From Lachancea mirantina (lineage: Eukaryota; Ascomycota; Saccharomycetes; Saccharomycetales; Saccharomycetaceae), in assembly GCA_900074745.1 (NCBI GenBank), contig LT598465.1, forward strand, positions 682,001 through 746,000: a stretch of DNA of 64,000 bases, in the 5' to 3' direction. A program made the translations under genes and the position numbers. The notes under the pieces are model-generated. The model saw only the letters and a program-made list of their open reading frames with translations, was not told the origin of the DNA and made no database searches. This document shows positions 8,487 to 17,970 of the stretch, one piece after another; position 1 is the first letter of the stretch; each line of letters starts with the position of its first letter.

Positions 8487-9851
8487 TCACGTCATTTCGA
8501 GGACAAAGCACTTTTGCTTGCCGAAACGAACAATCAAAATGGAATCGTCTATCAAGTATGAGGACAAATCGTCTAAATCCGTGGTGATGTTTTTTCGGTT
8601 GGGTCCCAGGTAGATACTGTTTTGTTGTAGTCGTCTTCTTGCCTCTGATCTTGTAATATCGGCCACTTTCATGAGAACATCGATCAAACTGTCATTGCGG
8701 GAACAATTTTGCAAAACGCCTGCTCTTTCGCACATGGTTTTCAGCTCCCGGCCCTGTGGTAATGTTGAGCTGTCGCTAAAGAGTATTTCAGAGACGTGTT
8801 CTGCAGCAGAACCGGTGCCCATGCCGTGTATGAGATTTACCGCTTCTTTGGCCAACGTTCTCTGGGCAACGCGCTTGTGTGGAGATTCAAAATGCTGTGC
8901 GAGTAGTGCTCCAATCTCTTGAAGTGACAGAAACGTAAATATCTTGAGAAGCTTTTCGACGTCGCTGTCGGTCGTATTCAGGAAAAACTGGTATACGCTG
9001 AAAGAGCTGTTGATGGTGGGGTCAATGAATACAGCGTTTCCAGCGCTTTTACCGAACTTCTCGCCAGTGGAAGTTGTGAGAAGGTTTGTAGTTATACCGA
9101 AGGGTCCCGCGTGTTGCAAACAATTGGGATCGGTAACCCTGTTAATGAAATCAATTCCTGCTGTTATATTGCCCCATTGGTCACTACCACCCACTTGAAG
9201 TGTGACTCCGTGGTTTTTGTAGAGGTGGTAAAAATCGTAGGCCTGGAGGACCTGATACGTGAACTCGTTGAACCCCAGACCTTGTTGTGAGCCCAATCTT
9301 GCCGAAACAGAATCTCTCGAAAGCATGGACTGTATCTTGATAAATCTGCCGTAATCGGCCAAGAAGTCCAGCATTTTAACGTCTTTCCACCAACCCAAAT
9401 TATTGGCCAAAGTCAATTCTCCTGGAATCGCATCGGCATTCTTACTCCTGTAGTAGTCAAGCCCATTCGCAAAGAATCTTGACAGTTGAGCCTGGATCCT
9501 AGAGACGTTATCGAGTCGAGTTTCTTCCGCGACAAAATTCCGTTCCGTTTTCCGGCCACTTGGATCACCCAATCGGCCCGTTGCACCACCCACAAGAGCC
9601 ACCACGTCGTGTCCACGCACGTAGAAATTCAGCAGTATCATCAGGGGTAAAAGATTACCAAGATGCAACGATTTGGCAGTGGGATCGGCACCACAGTACA
9701 ATTTTATCTTCTCACCGGCATTAAGTCGGCTTAGCAAGGCCGGTTCCGGTTGCGAAACCTGCGATAGAATGCCACGGTCTCGGAGTACATTCACAACATT
9801 TTTTGTGACGAATTGTCTTTGCCCAAGCCTTCTAATCAGTTGAAACTGCAT
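8487..9851 (-). CDS. MSY1: Mitochondrial tyrosyl-tRNA synthetase
   Basis: Class I aminoacyl-tRNA synthetase that charges mitochondrial tRNA-Tyr. The 454 residues begin with a short basic presequence (MQFQLIRRLGQRQF). The HIGH-type motif is HLGN at 63-66, YCGADPTAKSLH precedes it, the tyrosine-binding region includes QVGGSDQWGN at about 219-228, and the KMSKS-type loop reads KFGKS at 265-269. A C-terminal S4-like RNA-binding part (ADITRSEARRRLQQNSIYLGP) follows. It shares a 122-bp divergent promoter with MGR2. Confidence 0.96.
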   Translation of the reverse strand: MQFQLIRRLGQRQFVTKNVVNVLRDRGILSQVSQPEPALLSRLNAGEKIKLYCGADPTAKSLHLGNLLPLMILLNFYVRGHDVVALVGGATGRLGDPSGRKTERNFVAEETRLDNVSRIQAQLSRFFANGLDYYRSKNADAIPGELTLANNLGWWKDVKMLDFLADYGRFIKIQSMLSRDSVSARLGSQQGLGFNEFTYQVLQAYDFYHLYKNHGVTLQVGGSDQWGNITAGIDFINRVTDPNCLQHAGPFGITTNLLTTSTGEKFGKSAGNAVFIDPTINSSFSVYQFFLNTTDSDVEKLLKIFTFLSLQEIGALLAQHFESPHKRVAQRTLAKEAVNLIHGMGTGSAAEHVSEILFSDSSTLPQGRELKTMCERAGVLQNCSRNDSLIDVLMKVADITRSEARRRLQQNSIYLGPNRKNITTDLDDLSSYLIDDSILIVRFGKQKCFVLEMT

Positions 9852-9973
9852 TGCTCTCCTAATCCGAGCGATGAGTTAAAGTTGGTCTATAATATGACAA
9901 TTTTTTTCACTGTTAGTGAAGACCCATTAAGTTCCCAATCCCATCGACAATACTAGCCCCTTTAGCCTTCAAT

Positions 9974-10318
9974 ATGCCTCCAGTCAAGCAGGTCTATGCT
10001 CAACACCAGCCTTCGAACTGGGAGAAGTTCAAAATGGGTCTAATGATGGGTACCTCGGTTGGTATTTGCACTGGTATTCTGTTTGGTGGATTTGCGATTT
10101 TGACCCAGGGTCCAGGTCCTAGTGGCTATATAAGAACCCTCGGCAAATACATTGCGGGCTCTGCTGGAACATTTGGTCTTTTCATGAGTATTGGATCCAT
10201 TATTAGAAGTGATTTTGCCATAGAAATGGCTAGAGACAGCAGAAATACGGTTTCTGCCACCGGTATTAACGCTAGAATGCTCAGAGAAAACTACGGCTTT
10301 TATAACAAGACCAATTGA
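9974..10318 (+). CDS. MGR2: Mgr2, TIM23 translocase subunit
   Basis: Small inner-membrane protein (ROMO1/Mgr2 family) that couples the TIM21 module to the TIM23 translocase and gates lateral release of preproteins. The 114 residues hold two hydrophobic helices (about 22-43 and 55-75) with glycine-rich packing motifs ([27 protein letters not shown]), typical of the family. S. cerevisiae Mgr2 has 113 residues and the same divergent MSY1 neighbour. Confidence 0.93.
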   Translation: MPPVKQVYAQHQPSNWEKFKMGLMMGTSVGICTGILFGGFAILTQGPGPSGYIRTLGKYIAGSAGTFGLFMSIGSIIRSDFAIEMARDSRNTVSATGINARMLRENYGFYNKTN

Positions 10319-10498
10319 TTGACAGTGAATACCGGGCAGAGGAACGAGCCTGGTGATAGGGCCCAACCTTAGTTTTGTAGCTGTTTCGTGTATATATGAT
10401 GAAGTTTTCAAGGTTCAAGTATTTAAGTTCACATACTAATATGAATTATTAGTAGACAAACCAGGCAACGAGACATAGAATTGCCAAACACAACCTGA

Positions 10499-10987
10499 AT
10501 GTTACGCTATTGGACGAAAGCTGGTGGAAGATTGCAGGTTGCAAGAGGATTCCATCGCTCTAACGCGGTTTGCCAGGTTAAAAGCCTAGAGGATTTAGCC
10601 AAATTGAAGTCCCTGGACGAAGTTGACCCAGAGATGGTCAAAAGACTTATCAACGAGAGGACCAACGAACTCAATACTCAGAATGAATTGCAAATGCTCA
10701 AACGGATGGAAACGGAACAAGACCAGCGACAAAACGCAACTCTGAAGAAATTCGTAAGACCTGCGTGGATTTTGCTTATAATGAGTTCTATCGTGTATTT
10801 GACAGGACATTTAGTGTGGTGGAAACTGGAGTATGAAGAACGTGAGCTTAAATTGAAGCGCAAGGTCCATGAACTGGAGTTGAATTTGAACGATTTGGTT
10901 ACCAAGAAGTCGGGAGCAGATAAAGATCACAACGGCTTGAATGCCGACGCAGCGTGTAGAAAATGGTATTGGTTATGGCTAAGGTGA
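10499..10987 (+). CDS. INA17: Ina17, F1Fo-ATP synthase peripheral stalk assembly factor
   Basis: Inner-membrane protein of the INA complex (with Ina22) that assists assembly of the ATP synthase peripheral stalk. The 162 residues comprise a mitochondrial presequence (MLRYWTKAGGRLQVARGFHRS), the conserved block KSLEDLAKLKSLDEVDPEMV then LINERTNELN, one membrane span at about 85-105 and a coiled-coil tail. The C-terminal WYWLW-type end is aromatic. It converges on ATG21 with 34 bp between stop codons. Confidence 0.9.
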   Translation: MLRYWTKAGGRLQVARGFHRSNAVCQVKSLEDLAKLKSLDEVDPEMVKRLINERTNELNTQNELQMLKRMETEQDQRQNATLKKFVRPAWILLIMSSIVYLTGHLVWWKLEYEERELKLKRKVHELELNLNDLVTKKSGADKDHNGLNADAACRKWYWLWLR

Positions 10988-11021
10988 TTACCATCACCTG
11001 AAATGTGTGTGCATAAGCATG

Positions 11022-12206
11022 TTATATCACAAATTTGTTGACCTTCACTAAGGTGCAGGAACCGGGTGTGACGGGCAAATCGTATATCTGGAGTTTACCG
11101 TCATCGCCTGCGATGTATACTTTGTTGGGCAACTCTTCCGGGAACCCAAAGCAATGATGTACAGCTTCATCCACCTTAACGAAAGCATAGTCTCTGGTTA
11201 GTTTATGGTTTGGTAAGTGAGGAATGACACTTTTAGATAGGAAATATCCTAATTGACCTGCTGATTCTTTGGCAACTTTTGATCGAAGCATCGATTCCAC
11301 CTCTTCAGAGTTATTACTACTTGGTAAATTGTCCAGGCTTGCGAGTTTAAAAATGTGCAAAGTGTCAGTATCACCAACACAGCCGAGTAATGTAGACGAT
11401 TTGTTGAATTTGATGGCATAGATCTTACTGGGTCGTGTACCGCGCCTAAATTCTCCAAAAAGTGGGTTATTGACATCAAACTCCGAGTCGACACCGGTAT
11501 GAAATATTCGAATAATAGTTCCTTTTTGCGAAGCAGTCGCCACGAGGTCACCTTTATGGCTTACATCTATGCATGCGATCTTACCCTTGTGAACGTCATT
11601 TAGTTGATTTATAGGACACGCGTTCAAAGCATCGAAAACCACAATTCTATTTGTCACCGATTTTTCCCCTTGGACGCCTGAACCGGCACTATAGCACAGT
11701 ATACTTCTATCGTCACTGCTCAACGCCATCTTCACATTACAAGTTGTGTGTAAGCTACCCCGTCTACTTTGAACGTCTGCTTTCACTCCCGCATCGACAC
11801 TTTGTAGAAGCTTCATACAGGATATATCGTAAATGCAAATTTGATCGTTAACCAACAGGACACACAATCGCTTCCGGTTCATTGTAACATCGACAATTTC
11901 TTCTGGGAACGTTAATTCACATATCGTTGAGTTTCGCTTCGTATTAATTATCCGGAGTTTCCGGTTCCTTTGCCAACCTTGGTTCTTATCCGCAACTGCT
12001 ATCAAACTCGTCGAAAAGAGCATTCCAATGATAAATCGGGGTTCAGTAGAGTCCTGCAAATTCAGCTTGTTATTTTCATCTTGATTGACCTGCGTTTGCA
12101 ACTCAAAGCATTGGCCAAAAGGGTCACAATTATAAATGCGTAAAGCATTGCTGGACGTCGCCACTGAACAACAGCTGGCGTCTTGATTAAATCCCAAGAC
12201 TTTCAT
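11022..12206 (-). CDS. ATG21: Atg21, PROPPIN phosphoinositide-binding beta-propeller
   Basis: PROPPINs bind PI3P/PI(3,5)P2; Atg21 organises Atg8 lipidation in the Cvt pathway and selective autophagy. The 394-residue product shows the diagnostic FRRG motif at 253-256 (FGEFRRGTRPSKIYAIKF), followed by a final blade ending DGKLQIYDLP. It is about 100 residues shorter than S. cerevisiae Atg21 (about 496), which has long loop insertions, so among PROPPINs an Hsv2-like identity should be considered. Its position between INA17 and ELP4 matches ATG21 in S. cerevisiae. Confidence 0.88.
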   Translation of the reverse strand: MKVLGFNQDASCCSVATSSNALRIYNCDPFGQCFELQTQVNQDENNKLNLQDSTEPRFIIGMLFSTSLIAVADKNQGWQRNRKLRIINTKRNSTICELTFPEEIVDVTMNRKRLCVLLVNDQICIYDISCMKLLQSVDAGVKADVQSRRGSLHTTCNVKMALSSDDRSILCYSAGSGVQGEKSVTNRIVVFDALNACPINQLNDVHKGKIACIDVSHKGDLVATASQKGTIIRIFHTGVDSEFDVNNPLFGEFRRGTRPSKIYAIKFNKSSTLLGCVGDTDTLHIFKLASLDNLPSSNNSEEVESMLRSKVAKESAGQLGYFLSKSVIPHLPNHKLTRDYAFVKVDEAVHHCFGFPEELPNKVYIAGDDGKLQIYDLPVTPGSCTLVKVNKFVI

Positions 12207-12588
12207 GGATCATATAAACAGTTTTCCGGACAATCAACTGTTAGTCTCTCGAAACCTTAAAGAGTTTCAAGTTTTTGGAGATGCCTTACGGATCTAACAT
12301 TGAAATTCTAGGTAGTTATTTTAAATGCCATTTACTAACAAAAATCGCCCTTGACAGAGAATGTTTCTGGAGAATCAGTAGTTTTCCAATATTATGCTAA
12401 CATGAAGTCCAGCTTTAAAATGATATTTTCCTGTTGCTCTTCCTTTACAACTGAAGCTATAATAATTTGCAGTGTGAATTAATACAATCATTAATTCCAC
12501 AAGATCATCGAAAAACCAATTCAAAGCTTGCTAGAGCTTTCATTCCCTATATATGGTACTTTCCTTGATAAGTCTACTCTTTTATGGG
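12207..12588. other. ATG21-ELP4 intergenic region
   Basis: AT-rich, about 380 bp, containing the ATG21 promoter and the ELP4 3' end (both genes on the minus strand). A lone TACTAAC near 12333 has no fitting partner splice site. Nothing else was recognised. Confidence 0.5.
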
Positions 12589-14010
12589 TCAAAATTCCAA
12601 GTTCTTTGTAGTTTGATGTTCATGAGGTTCCGATCCTGCCACGGAAGACTTAGATTCATCAACTTCGCTGTCGTCCACCGGAATGCCCCATGGCTCAATT
12701 TCAAATTTCTTCTTGCCATTTTTGAAAGCCCATTCGGACCTGGCAATATGCATTTCTCCGTACTCACTGAGATGGGGCAATCTTTCGATGTGCAACAGCC
12801 CATGTTGAACACGATTGGGCTGAGTCTTGTAAGCACGTTCTAGGAACTGTAACATCTCTTGCGGGAATGGCTCCAAATTGATGATCGCATCAAATAAGTT
12901 TTCAATAGTGGCTTTGAACAACCGATTGCTAGAGTACAAATCACACGAAAAAGTAGCCACCATGGCAGTTTGCATGCTGTAAGTCTTCACCAAAGATCTG
13001 ACTCCATGTAGAAGTCGTATAATTTCAGAGAGTTTGGCAAAACGGGTTGGGTATATAGCCGGATGTAGCAAGTTGGGCATCAAAATTCGTACGACTTTGC
13101 ACGGGTGTTTCTTCAAAACGGCCTCCAACTGCGACAAAAAGCTTCGCAAAGGCTGAATTGGGGAGATAAACGTTATTTCGGCGGATGTGGGAGCAGGAAC
13201 GAGTCTAGATGTGATGTCAAAGGCATTGTTGTAACGCGGGTACGTTTCCAAGTCAGATTCAGTTCGTTTCCCACTGCCAGATTTGTGTCTCTGATCATTC
13301 AGGCCGTATCTCCAGGCGATTTTCAAGTCCTTTGAAGTCGTGCGTTGGCCTTGTTGCTGCTGCTGCTGCAACATATTCTGAACCGTCACTTTCGACTCTT
13401 GCTCTGAAATCTTAGATCGCTTGATGTCTTTCGTCGATCCATGATACACTCCAGGTAGCTGTTTGCCAAACGCCTGGTTGGGACTTACTACAACCACATG
13501 CGTGTTACCAGCTCCTTGGGTCCCTCCACCGTCGACTCTATTGTGAACGATACCTTGGGCTACAAAGACTTTAGCCAACACAGAGCTAAAATCCGTTGTG
13601 GTTTGCTCTTCTATTAGCAGTGATTGCCCCAATGGAAGACCCATGTGCCTCAAAATCTTGTCCAAATCTGCACTTCCTGTGGAAGTCGTTGGCAAAGACG
13701 TTGCGGGCGAAGGTCTCAAACCTGGATGAGAACCATGAAAATTAGATTGCTGGGTTGTTCTTGAATCAGACTCATCGATAGAAACCTGTTCCAAGCCAGC
13801 AATGACTTCTGTGATACCGCTAGAGTTCCTAGAAGCCTTCAACTTGGCAAGCGTCGGATTAACACCCCGAGTCCCCGCGGAAATCCCACCAGGCGTTCTA
13901 ATTGATTTTGTACCTCGCACATTGGTTATTTCGGTCCTGGAAAAACGCTGTTCGGGGTTTCTGTCATTGTGCAGCTGCGTGATTACATCCCCACGCTTTC
14001 TGAACGACAT
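12589..14010 (-). CDS. ELP4: Elp4, Elongator accessory subunit
   Basis: Elp4 forms the Elp456 hexameric ring of Elongator, which modifies the wobble uridine (mcm5U/ncm5U) of tRNAs. The 473-residue product has the Elp4 N-terminal signature (GTRGVNPTLAKLK and STGSADLDKILRHMGLPLGQSLLIEEQTTTDFS) and a RecA-like fold without a functional P-loop. A glutamine run (six Q after ML, from CAG/CAA codons near 13362) lies in a low-complexity loop. The length is close to S. cerevisiae (about 456). Its promoter carries PAC and RRPE elements (14040-14091), which suggests control with ribosome-biogenesis genes. Confidence 0.95.
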   Translation of the reverse strand: MSFRKRGDVITQLHNDRNPEQRFSRTEITNVRGTKSIRTPGGISAGTRGVNPTLAKLKASRNSSGITEVIAGLEQVSIDESDSRTTQQSNFHGSHPGLRPSPATSLPTTSTGSADLDKILRHMGLPLGQSLLIEEQTTTDFSSVLAKVFVAQGIVHNRVDGGGTQGAGNTHVVVVSPNQAFGKQLPGVYHGSTKDIKRSKISEQESKVTVQNMLQQQQQQGQRTTSKDLKIAWRYGLNDQRHKSGSGKRTESDLETYPRYNNAFDITSRLVPAPTSAEITFISPIQPLRSFLSQLEAVLKKHPCKVVRILMPNLLHPAIYPTRFAKLSEIIRLLHGVRSLVKTYSMQTAMVATFSCDLYSSNRLFKATIENLFDAIINLEPFPQEMLQFLERAYKTQPNRVQHGLLHIERLPHLSEYGEMHIARSEWAFKNGKKKFEIEPWGIPVDDSEVDESKSSVAGSEPHEHQTTKNLEF

Positions 14011-14374
14011 CCTGACCGTTTTTTTTTTGGCTTTTATAACTCATCGAGTTCCATGATCTCCATGCGATGAGCTAGCTCGTCTGAAAAATTTGGATATCTT
14101 CACCGACGTTTACCCGGAAGGCATCTCACGAAGAGTATCCATAAGTGAACGGTTCTCGAACCTGAACTCTTGCCGTAACACCTGCCGTGGCTTTTTGACG
14201 CCCATTTAAAGGTGGTACCAAGCTTAAACTGGTTCTTGTCATCGTTAGTCGTTTAATGGACATCGACCAATGATTGTTAAATAAATGTCGCTTAGTTCAT
14301 GAAAAATTTGGCCAACAAAACCTTTCCCTGGGAAGTAACATTCGACCGCTTTGACTGGATTGTAGCGGTTTCGG
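14011..14374. other. ELP4-FMP30 divergent promoter region
   Basis: 364 bp shared by the two divergent genes. Apart from the PAC/RRPE cluster at its ELP4 end I see no further element. Confidence 0.5.
14040..14091 (-). promoter_or_regulatory. PAC/RRPE elements upstream of ELP4
   Basis: A consensus PAC box (GCGATGAG, 14064-14071) is followed 10 bp away by a consensus RRPE (TGAAAAATTT, 14082-14091). A one-mismatch inverted PAC (CTCATCGA) lies at 14040-14047. Read towards ELP4 the order is RRPE-PAC, 30-80 bp upstream of its ATG, the usual arrangement. FMP30 begins 284 bp away on the other side, so ELP4 is the more likely target. Confidence 0.7.
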
Positions 14375-15796
14375 ATGGTTTTCATGTGTTCCCGTGGAAC
14401 TGGCTTGCCTAGACGGGGTTCTTTATGTATGAACCAGTTCTACAAGTATGAGCACTGTCGACTTCAAAAAGTGTTCGCTGGAGATATAAGACGACAATTG
14501 AGCACTCAAAATGGGTCTGAGAAAAACGAGGACGAAAACGGACGAAACGGTCGTAGCAGACATTATGTTAAACGGGCATTTCTCACAGTGTTGGTTCCGT
14601 ACACTGCGTACGCGTTGTATATCGCTGCCACCGCCAGTGAAGAAATCGATCGTCGGGAAAACGCAGCGAAATCTGAAGGATCTGAGGGTCGAAATGATTC
14701 AAGGAGTACGACGCTGGTGAAATACTCGCCGTTGCAAATTTTGGGCCGATTTGCTAACCCTTTCAAGGAGTACCGGGTGCTAACAGCGTTCGAGTTCTTT
14801 TTGAACCGAGTTCTGGAACTTTTCCAGCGGAACAGAGGCGGAATCCCAATCGATCAAGGGTCTATGGATCAACTGATGCCCATCCACAAGCCCAAGTGGT
14901 GCCCAAAAGAAGAACTGGCTTTGGAAACAGTTCCATTTACCTACAATGTTGACGAATCAAGACTTGATACAAGTAGTGCATCAACAGCATCATACCCAAT
15001 ACACACAACATGGCTCGGTCAATCCTGCAACCTGATCGTTTATCGCGGGTTTCGGGTACTGACAGACCCATTGTTTTCAGATTTTATCGTTCACGAGACG
15101 TTGGGCCCCAAACGCATCACTCGTATGCCTGCGCAAATAGAAGACGTTCCGACACCCGATGTGATTTTGGTATCTCACAACCATCCAGACCACTTGGACT
15201 TCAAAAGTCTCAAATTTTGGGGGTCTGAGGGTAAACACCAGCCGCTATGGATTGTGCCGCAGGGAATGAAAGAGTTCATGAACGATCATGGAGTCCATAA
15301 AGTGATCGAACTATCTTGGTGGCAGACGCTCAAAATCAACAGCAAGCGTTTGAATTTCAAAATCACATGTACTCCCGCAATGCATTGGTCAGGACGGTCT
15401 TTGGTTGACACCAACAGGTCTTTGTGGTGTTCGTTTCTGTTGGCCGATTGTGGGAAACCAATACTGTTCCATGCTGGCGATACAGGTTATGTTAGCGACC
15501 TTTTCAAAAGGATTTCGGACTGGTGCGGACCTAATGTGAAACTGGCGCTGCTACCGTGTGGTCAGTATTGCCCCTCATGGCACCAGAAACCCCGTCACAT
15601 TTGTCCCGAGGAAGTTATCAAGATTAGAGACGATCTCAAGGCGCAAACCGTCCTGGGGGTACACTGGGGTACATTTGTGCTGAGTGGCGAGTATTTCCGG
15701 GAACCGAAGGAAAAGCTCGAAACGCTCGCCGAATGGCGTGGGATTCGCGATTCCTGCTTTTGTCCGGAGCTGGGACAAACTATTACAATCGAGTAG
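14375..15796 (+). CDS. FMP30: Fmp30, mitochondrial NAPE-hydrolysing phospholipase D
   Basis: Metallo-beta-lactamase-fold enzyme related to mammalian NAPE-PLD, attached to the mitochondrial inner membrane and acting on N-acylphosphatidylethanolamines. The 473 residues have a basic presequence, one membrane span at about 66-85 (FLTVLVPYTAYALYIAA) and the zinc motif HxHxDH as His268, His270, Asp272 and His273 (SHNHPDH). The downstream metal ligands lie in HAGDTGY and LGVHWGTF. The WLGQSC strand before the motif is typical. It is convergent with ECM31 (44 bp). Confidence 0.94.
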   Translation: MVFMCSRGTGLPRRGSLCMNQFYKYEHCRLQKVFAGDIRRQLSTQNGSEKNEDENGRNGRSRHYVKRAFLTVLVPYTAYALYIAATASEEIDRRENAAKSEGSEGRNDSRSTTLVKYSPLQILGRFANPFKEYRVLTAFEFFLNRVLELFQRNRGGIPIDQGSMDQLMPIHKPKWCPKEELALETVPFTYNVDESRLDTSSASTASYPIHTTWLGQSCNLIVYRGFRVLTDPLFSDFIVHETLGPKRITRMPAQIEDVPTPDVILVSHNHPDHLDFKSLKFWGSEGKHQPLWIVPQGMKEFMNDHGVHKVIELSWWQTLKINSKRLNFKITCTPAMHWSGRSLVDTNRSLWCSFLLADCGKPILFHAGDTGYVSDLFKRISDWCGPNVKLALLPCGQYCPSWHQKPRHICPEEVIKIRDDLKAQTVLGVHWGTFVLSGEYFREPKEKLETLAEWRGIRDSCFCPELGQTITIE

Positions 15797-15840
15797 CTAA
15801 AGGTCATTACAATAGCTCGACAAGTCAAATATAAAAGTAT

Positions 15841-16809
15841 TTATAAATCACCGTTACCCTTTCCCACTTTTGCAAGGTACTCGAGCCACACTGTCTCTTT
15901 GATCCTGAACCCATGTTTTTCGTTCTCTGGGAATTTGCCTGTCGTCACTTCGTCCATGTAGGTTCTTATGCATCTCACACTGTCTTCATACAAATGTCCG
16001 TACTGCTTCGCAAGACGCGGTAATTTGCCCGGCAACATACCCAGAAGGTCCGACTGCACCAGGACCTGACCACTGGTATTTTTGCCCGCGCCTATGCCGA
16101 TCGTAGGAATGTTCAAGTTCCGTGTGATGGTTTCGGACACTTTATGCGGAACACACTCCAAGACCACAGAAAAGCATCCTACTCTTTCCAATTCTTGGGC
16201 AGTTCTGTGTATCGCTTCTGCTCGACGAGCATCGGCCCCGCCTTGGGCTTTGTATCCACTCAAAGCATGGACTCGCTGCGGTGTGAGTCCAATATGACCC
16301 ACTACAGGTATACCTCTTGAACACAACTCTTCAGCTAGCCGTAGAGAATAGTCCCGTAGCCCGTTCGGGTTGCTGGAACTGCCCACTTCGAGTTTGACGG
16401 CACCTACTTTGCTCGAGACTTGCATGAGCGACACGGCCGTCTCGATGCCCTTTTCAAGGCTCGATTCGAAGCTTCCGAAGGGCATGTCTGCGACAACAAA
16501 AGCAGTTCCCGGTGCTCGACACACTGCTGCAACATGGTACTTGAACTCTTGGAGCGAGATCTCAGTAGTTGAATTGTAGCCCAATGCACACATGGCCAAC
16601 GAATCGCCCACCAGGACCATATCGCATTCAGCAGCTTGCGCCCAGGTCCCAGTAATGTAATCGTACGCTGTAATCATAGTAATGGGTTGTTTCGAGACAT
16701 GTTTGGCAAATAGATCTGCTATTGTTATCTGGTTCACAGGCGTTACAGGTGCTACCGAGTACAGCCGTCGTCCCACGACGTTGGTTCCGAGCTTGGTCAA
16801 TCGGAGCAT
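15841..16809 (-). CDS. ECM31: Ketopantoate hydroxymethyltransferase (pantothenate synthesis)
   Basis: Adds a hydroxymethyl group from 5,10-methylene-THF to alpha-ketoisovalerate, the first committed step to pantothenate and coenzyme A. The 322 residues contain PanB signatures MITAYDYITGTWAQAAECDMVLVGDSLAM, GHIGLTPQ and IGIGAG. The first ATG, at 16809, gives MLRLTKLGTNVVGRRLYS, a plausible mitochondrial presequence; upstream the frame stays open but without an ATG. S. cerevisiae Ecm31 has about 312 residues. Confidence 0.95.
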   Translation of the reverse strand: MLRLTKLGTNVVGRRLYSVAPVTPVNQITIADLFAKHVSKQPITMITAYDYITGTWAQAAECDMVLVGDSLAMCALGYNSTTEISLQEFKYHVAAVCRAPGTAFVVADMPFGSFESSLEKGIETAVSLMQVSSKVGAVKLEVGSSSNPNGLRDYSLRLAEELCSRGIPVVGHIGLTPQRVHALSGYKAQGGADARRAEAIHRTAQELERVGCFSVVLECVPHKVSETITRNLNIPTIGIGAGKNTSGQVLVQSDLLGMLPGKLPRLAKQYGHLYEDSVRCIRTYMDEVTTGKFPENEKHGFRIKETVWLEYLAKVGKGNGDL

Positions 16810-17970
16810 GGCTTCGTGAACTGGGATCTGCTTTAATCGTTCCAAAGGTCTTTGATCTGAACGGAAAGCTTGATTTCTTGATTTTCAAGACAGTGTGAGG
16901 TGGCAAAGATCATTAATAAGGTACGCTAAAGGACTTTACACTGGACAGACACTGTAACTTGAGGCTTGCCACTTACAGATGTCAAAGAATTTCTACAAGA
17001 GAGGGTGAAAAGGCTGAAGGCCTAAAGAGTGTGTCGAAGTAAATCAAATCAGTGTTGGATATGTAGTCGTTTCCGTCTCTTTCGTCTTTTCTGTCCTCTC
17101 TGTCATTTCCATCTTTACGAACATTTCGTGTCTCTTCTTCATGTGAGAAGCCGTTTTGTTAGTGTGATCTCCGTGTATGCGCTCTCTCCATAGATTTGAC
17201 ATTTCAGAAAATGCTATTCGTATCCTGAATGTTCCCTTCTGAGAATGCCCACGTTGCGCTCTGCTTGATCTTTAAAATGACTTTAATATTAACAAGAGTG
17301 ATCACTATTTAAAGCTTCGCCGACAAGATTACAAAATTGGTGACAGGAAGCTTCCACCTTTCACTATAGAATACCCCTCATGGCTTCTTTTCCTACGAGA
17401 GTCTCACCAGTTCGAATAGTTCGACACCTTGAGACTATATTTAATATCAACAGACAATCAAATATCAACAAGCCAAGACCTGTTTGTTGTTTTGAAAAAA
17501 TTTGCAACGATCTCAATATTCTAAAATTTACGTATACTCGTGTCATAGCTCGTTGGCAAGTGCAACCTCTATGTACAAATCCCCCCAGCGCTGAACCAAC
17601 AAAATGCACGGAATCCGAAAGTTCCACGAAGCAAGCTTGTTTTTGACGCAAATCTTGAAATTCGGAGTTAGGTGTTCGTTTTCCGGTTTAAACTGCCGCA
17701 CTACATCACCGTTGTAATGCATTGCCAAGATTGGATACGGCTCGAGAATCAAATTCGGAGATAAAAGTAGGACAGCGCTCGCGGAGTAGAAGGGTATTTG
17801 ATCGCTCTGAACAATGAGTGCGAGTATATAGTGCCAGCATATTAACATGCACGTAAAATTCCCAAGGCACTGATGTGACGATTTTCTCTTGGTAAAAACT
17901 AAAATGCCGACTTCATAGCTTCTGAGGAAATGCAATTCGACCACCGCAAAGACACTGACGCTACTGTCTC
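16810..17970. other. Gene-free stretch between ECM31 and the hydrolase pseudogene
   Basis: About 1.16 kb. It includes the ECM31 promoter and a pyrimidine-rich run around 17066-17120 (repeats of TTTCNGTC/CTCTNTC). A minus-strand ORF of 133 codons (17543-17944) overlaps it; its product has hydrophobic stretches but resembles nothing I know, and overlapping ORFs on the other strand are of similar length. I treat it as unproven. Confidence 0.45.

Noticed and set aside
12329-12358. TACTAAC followed by an AG in the ATG21-ELP4 gap
   Set aside because: No suitable 5' splice site and no plus-strand gene nearby that it could belong to.
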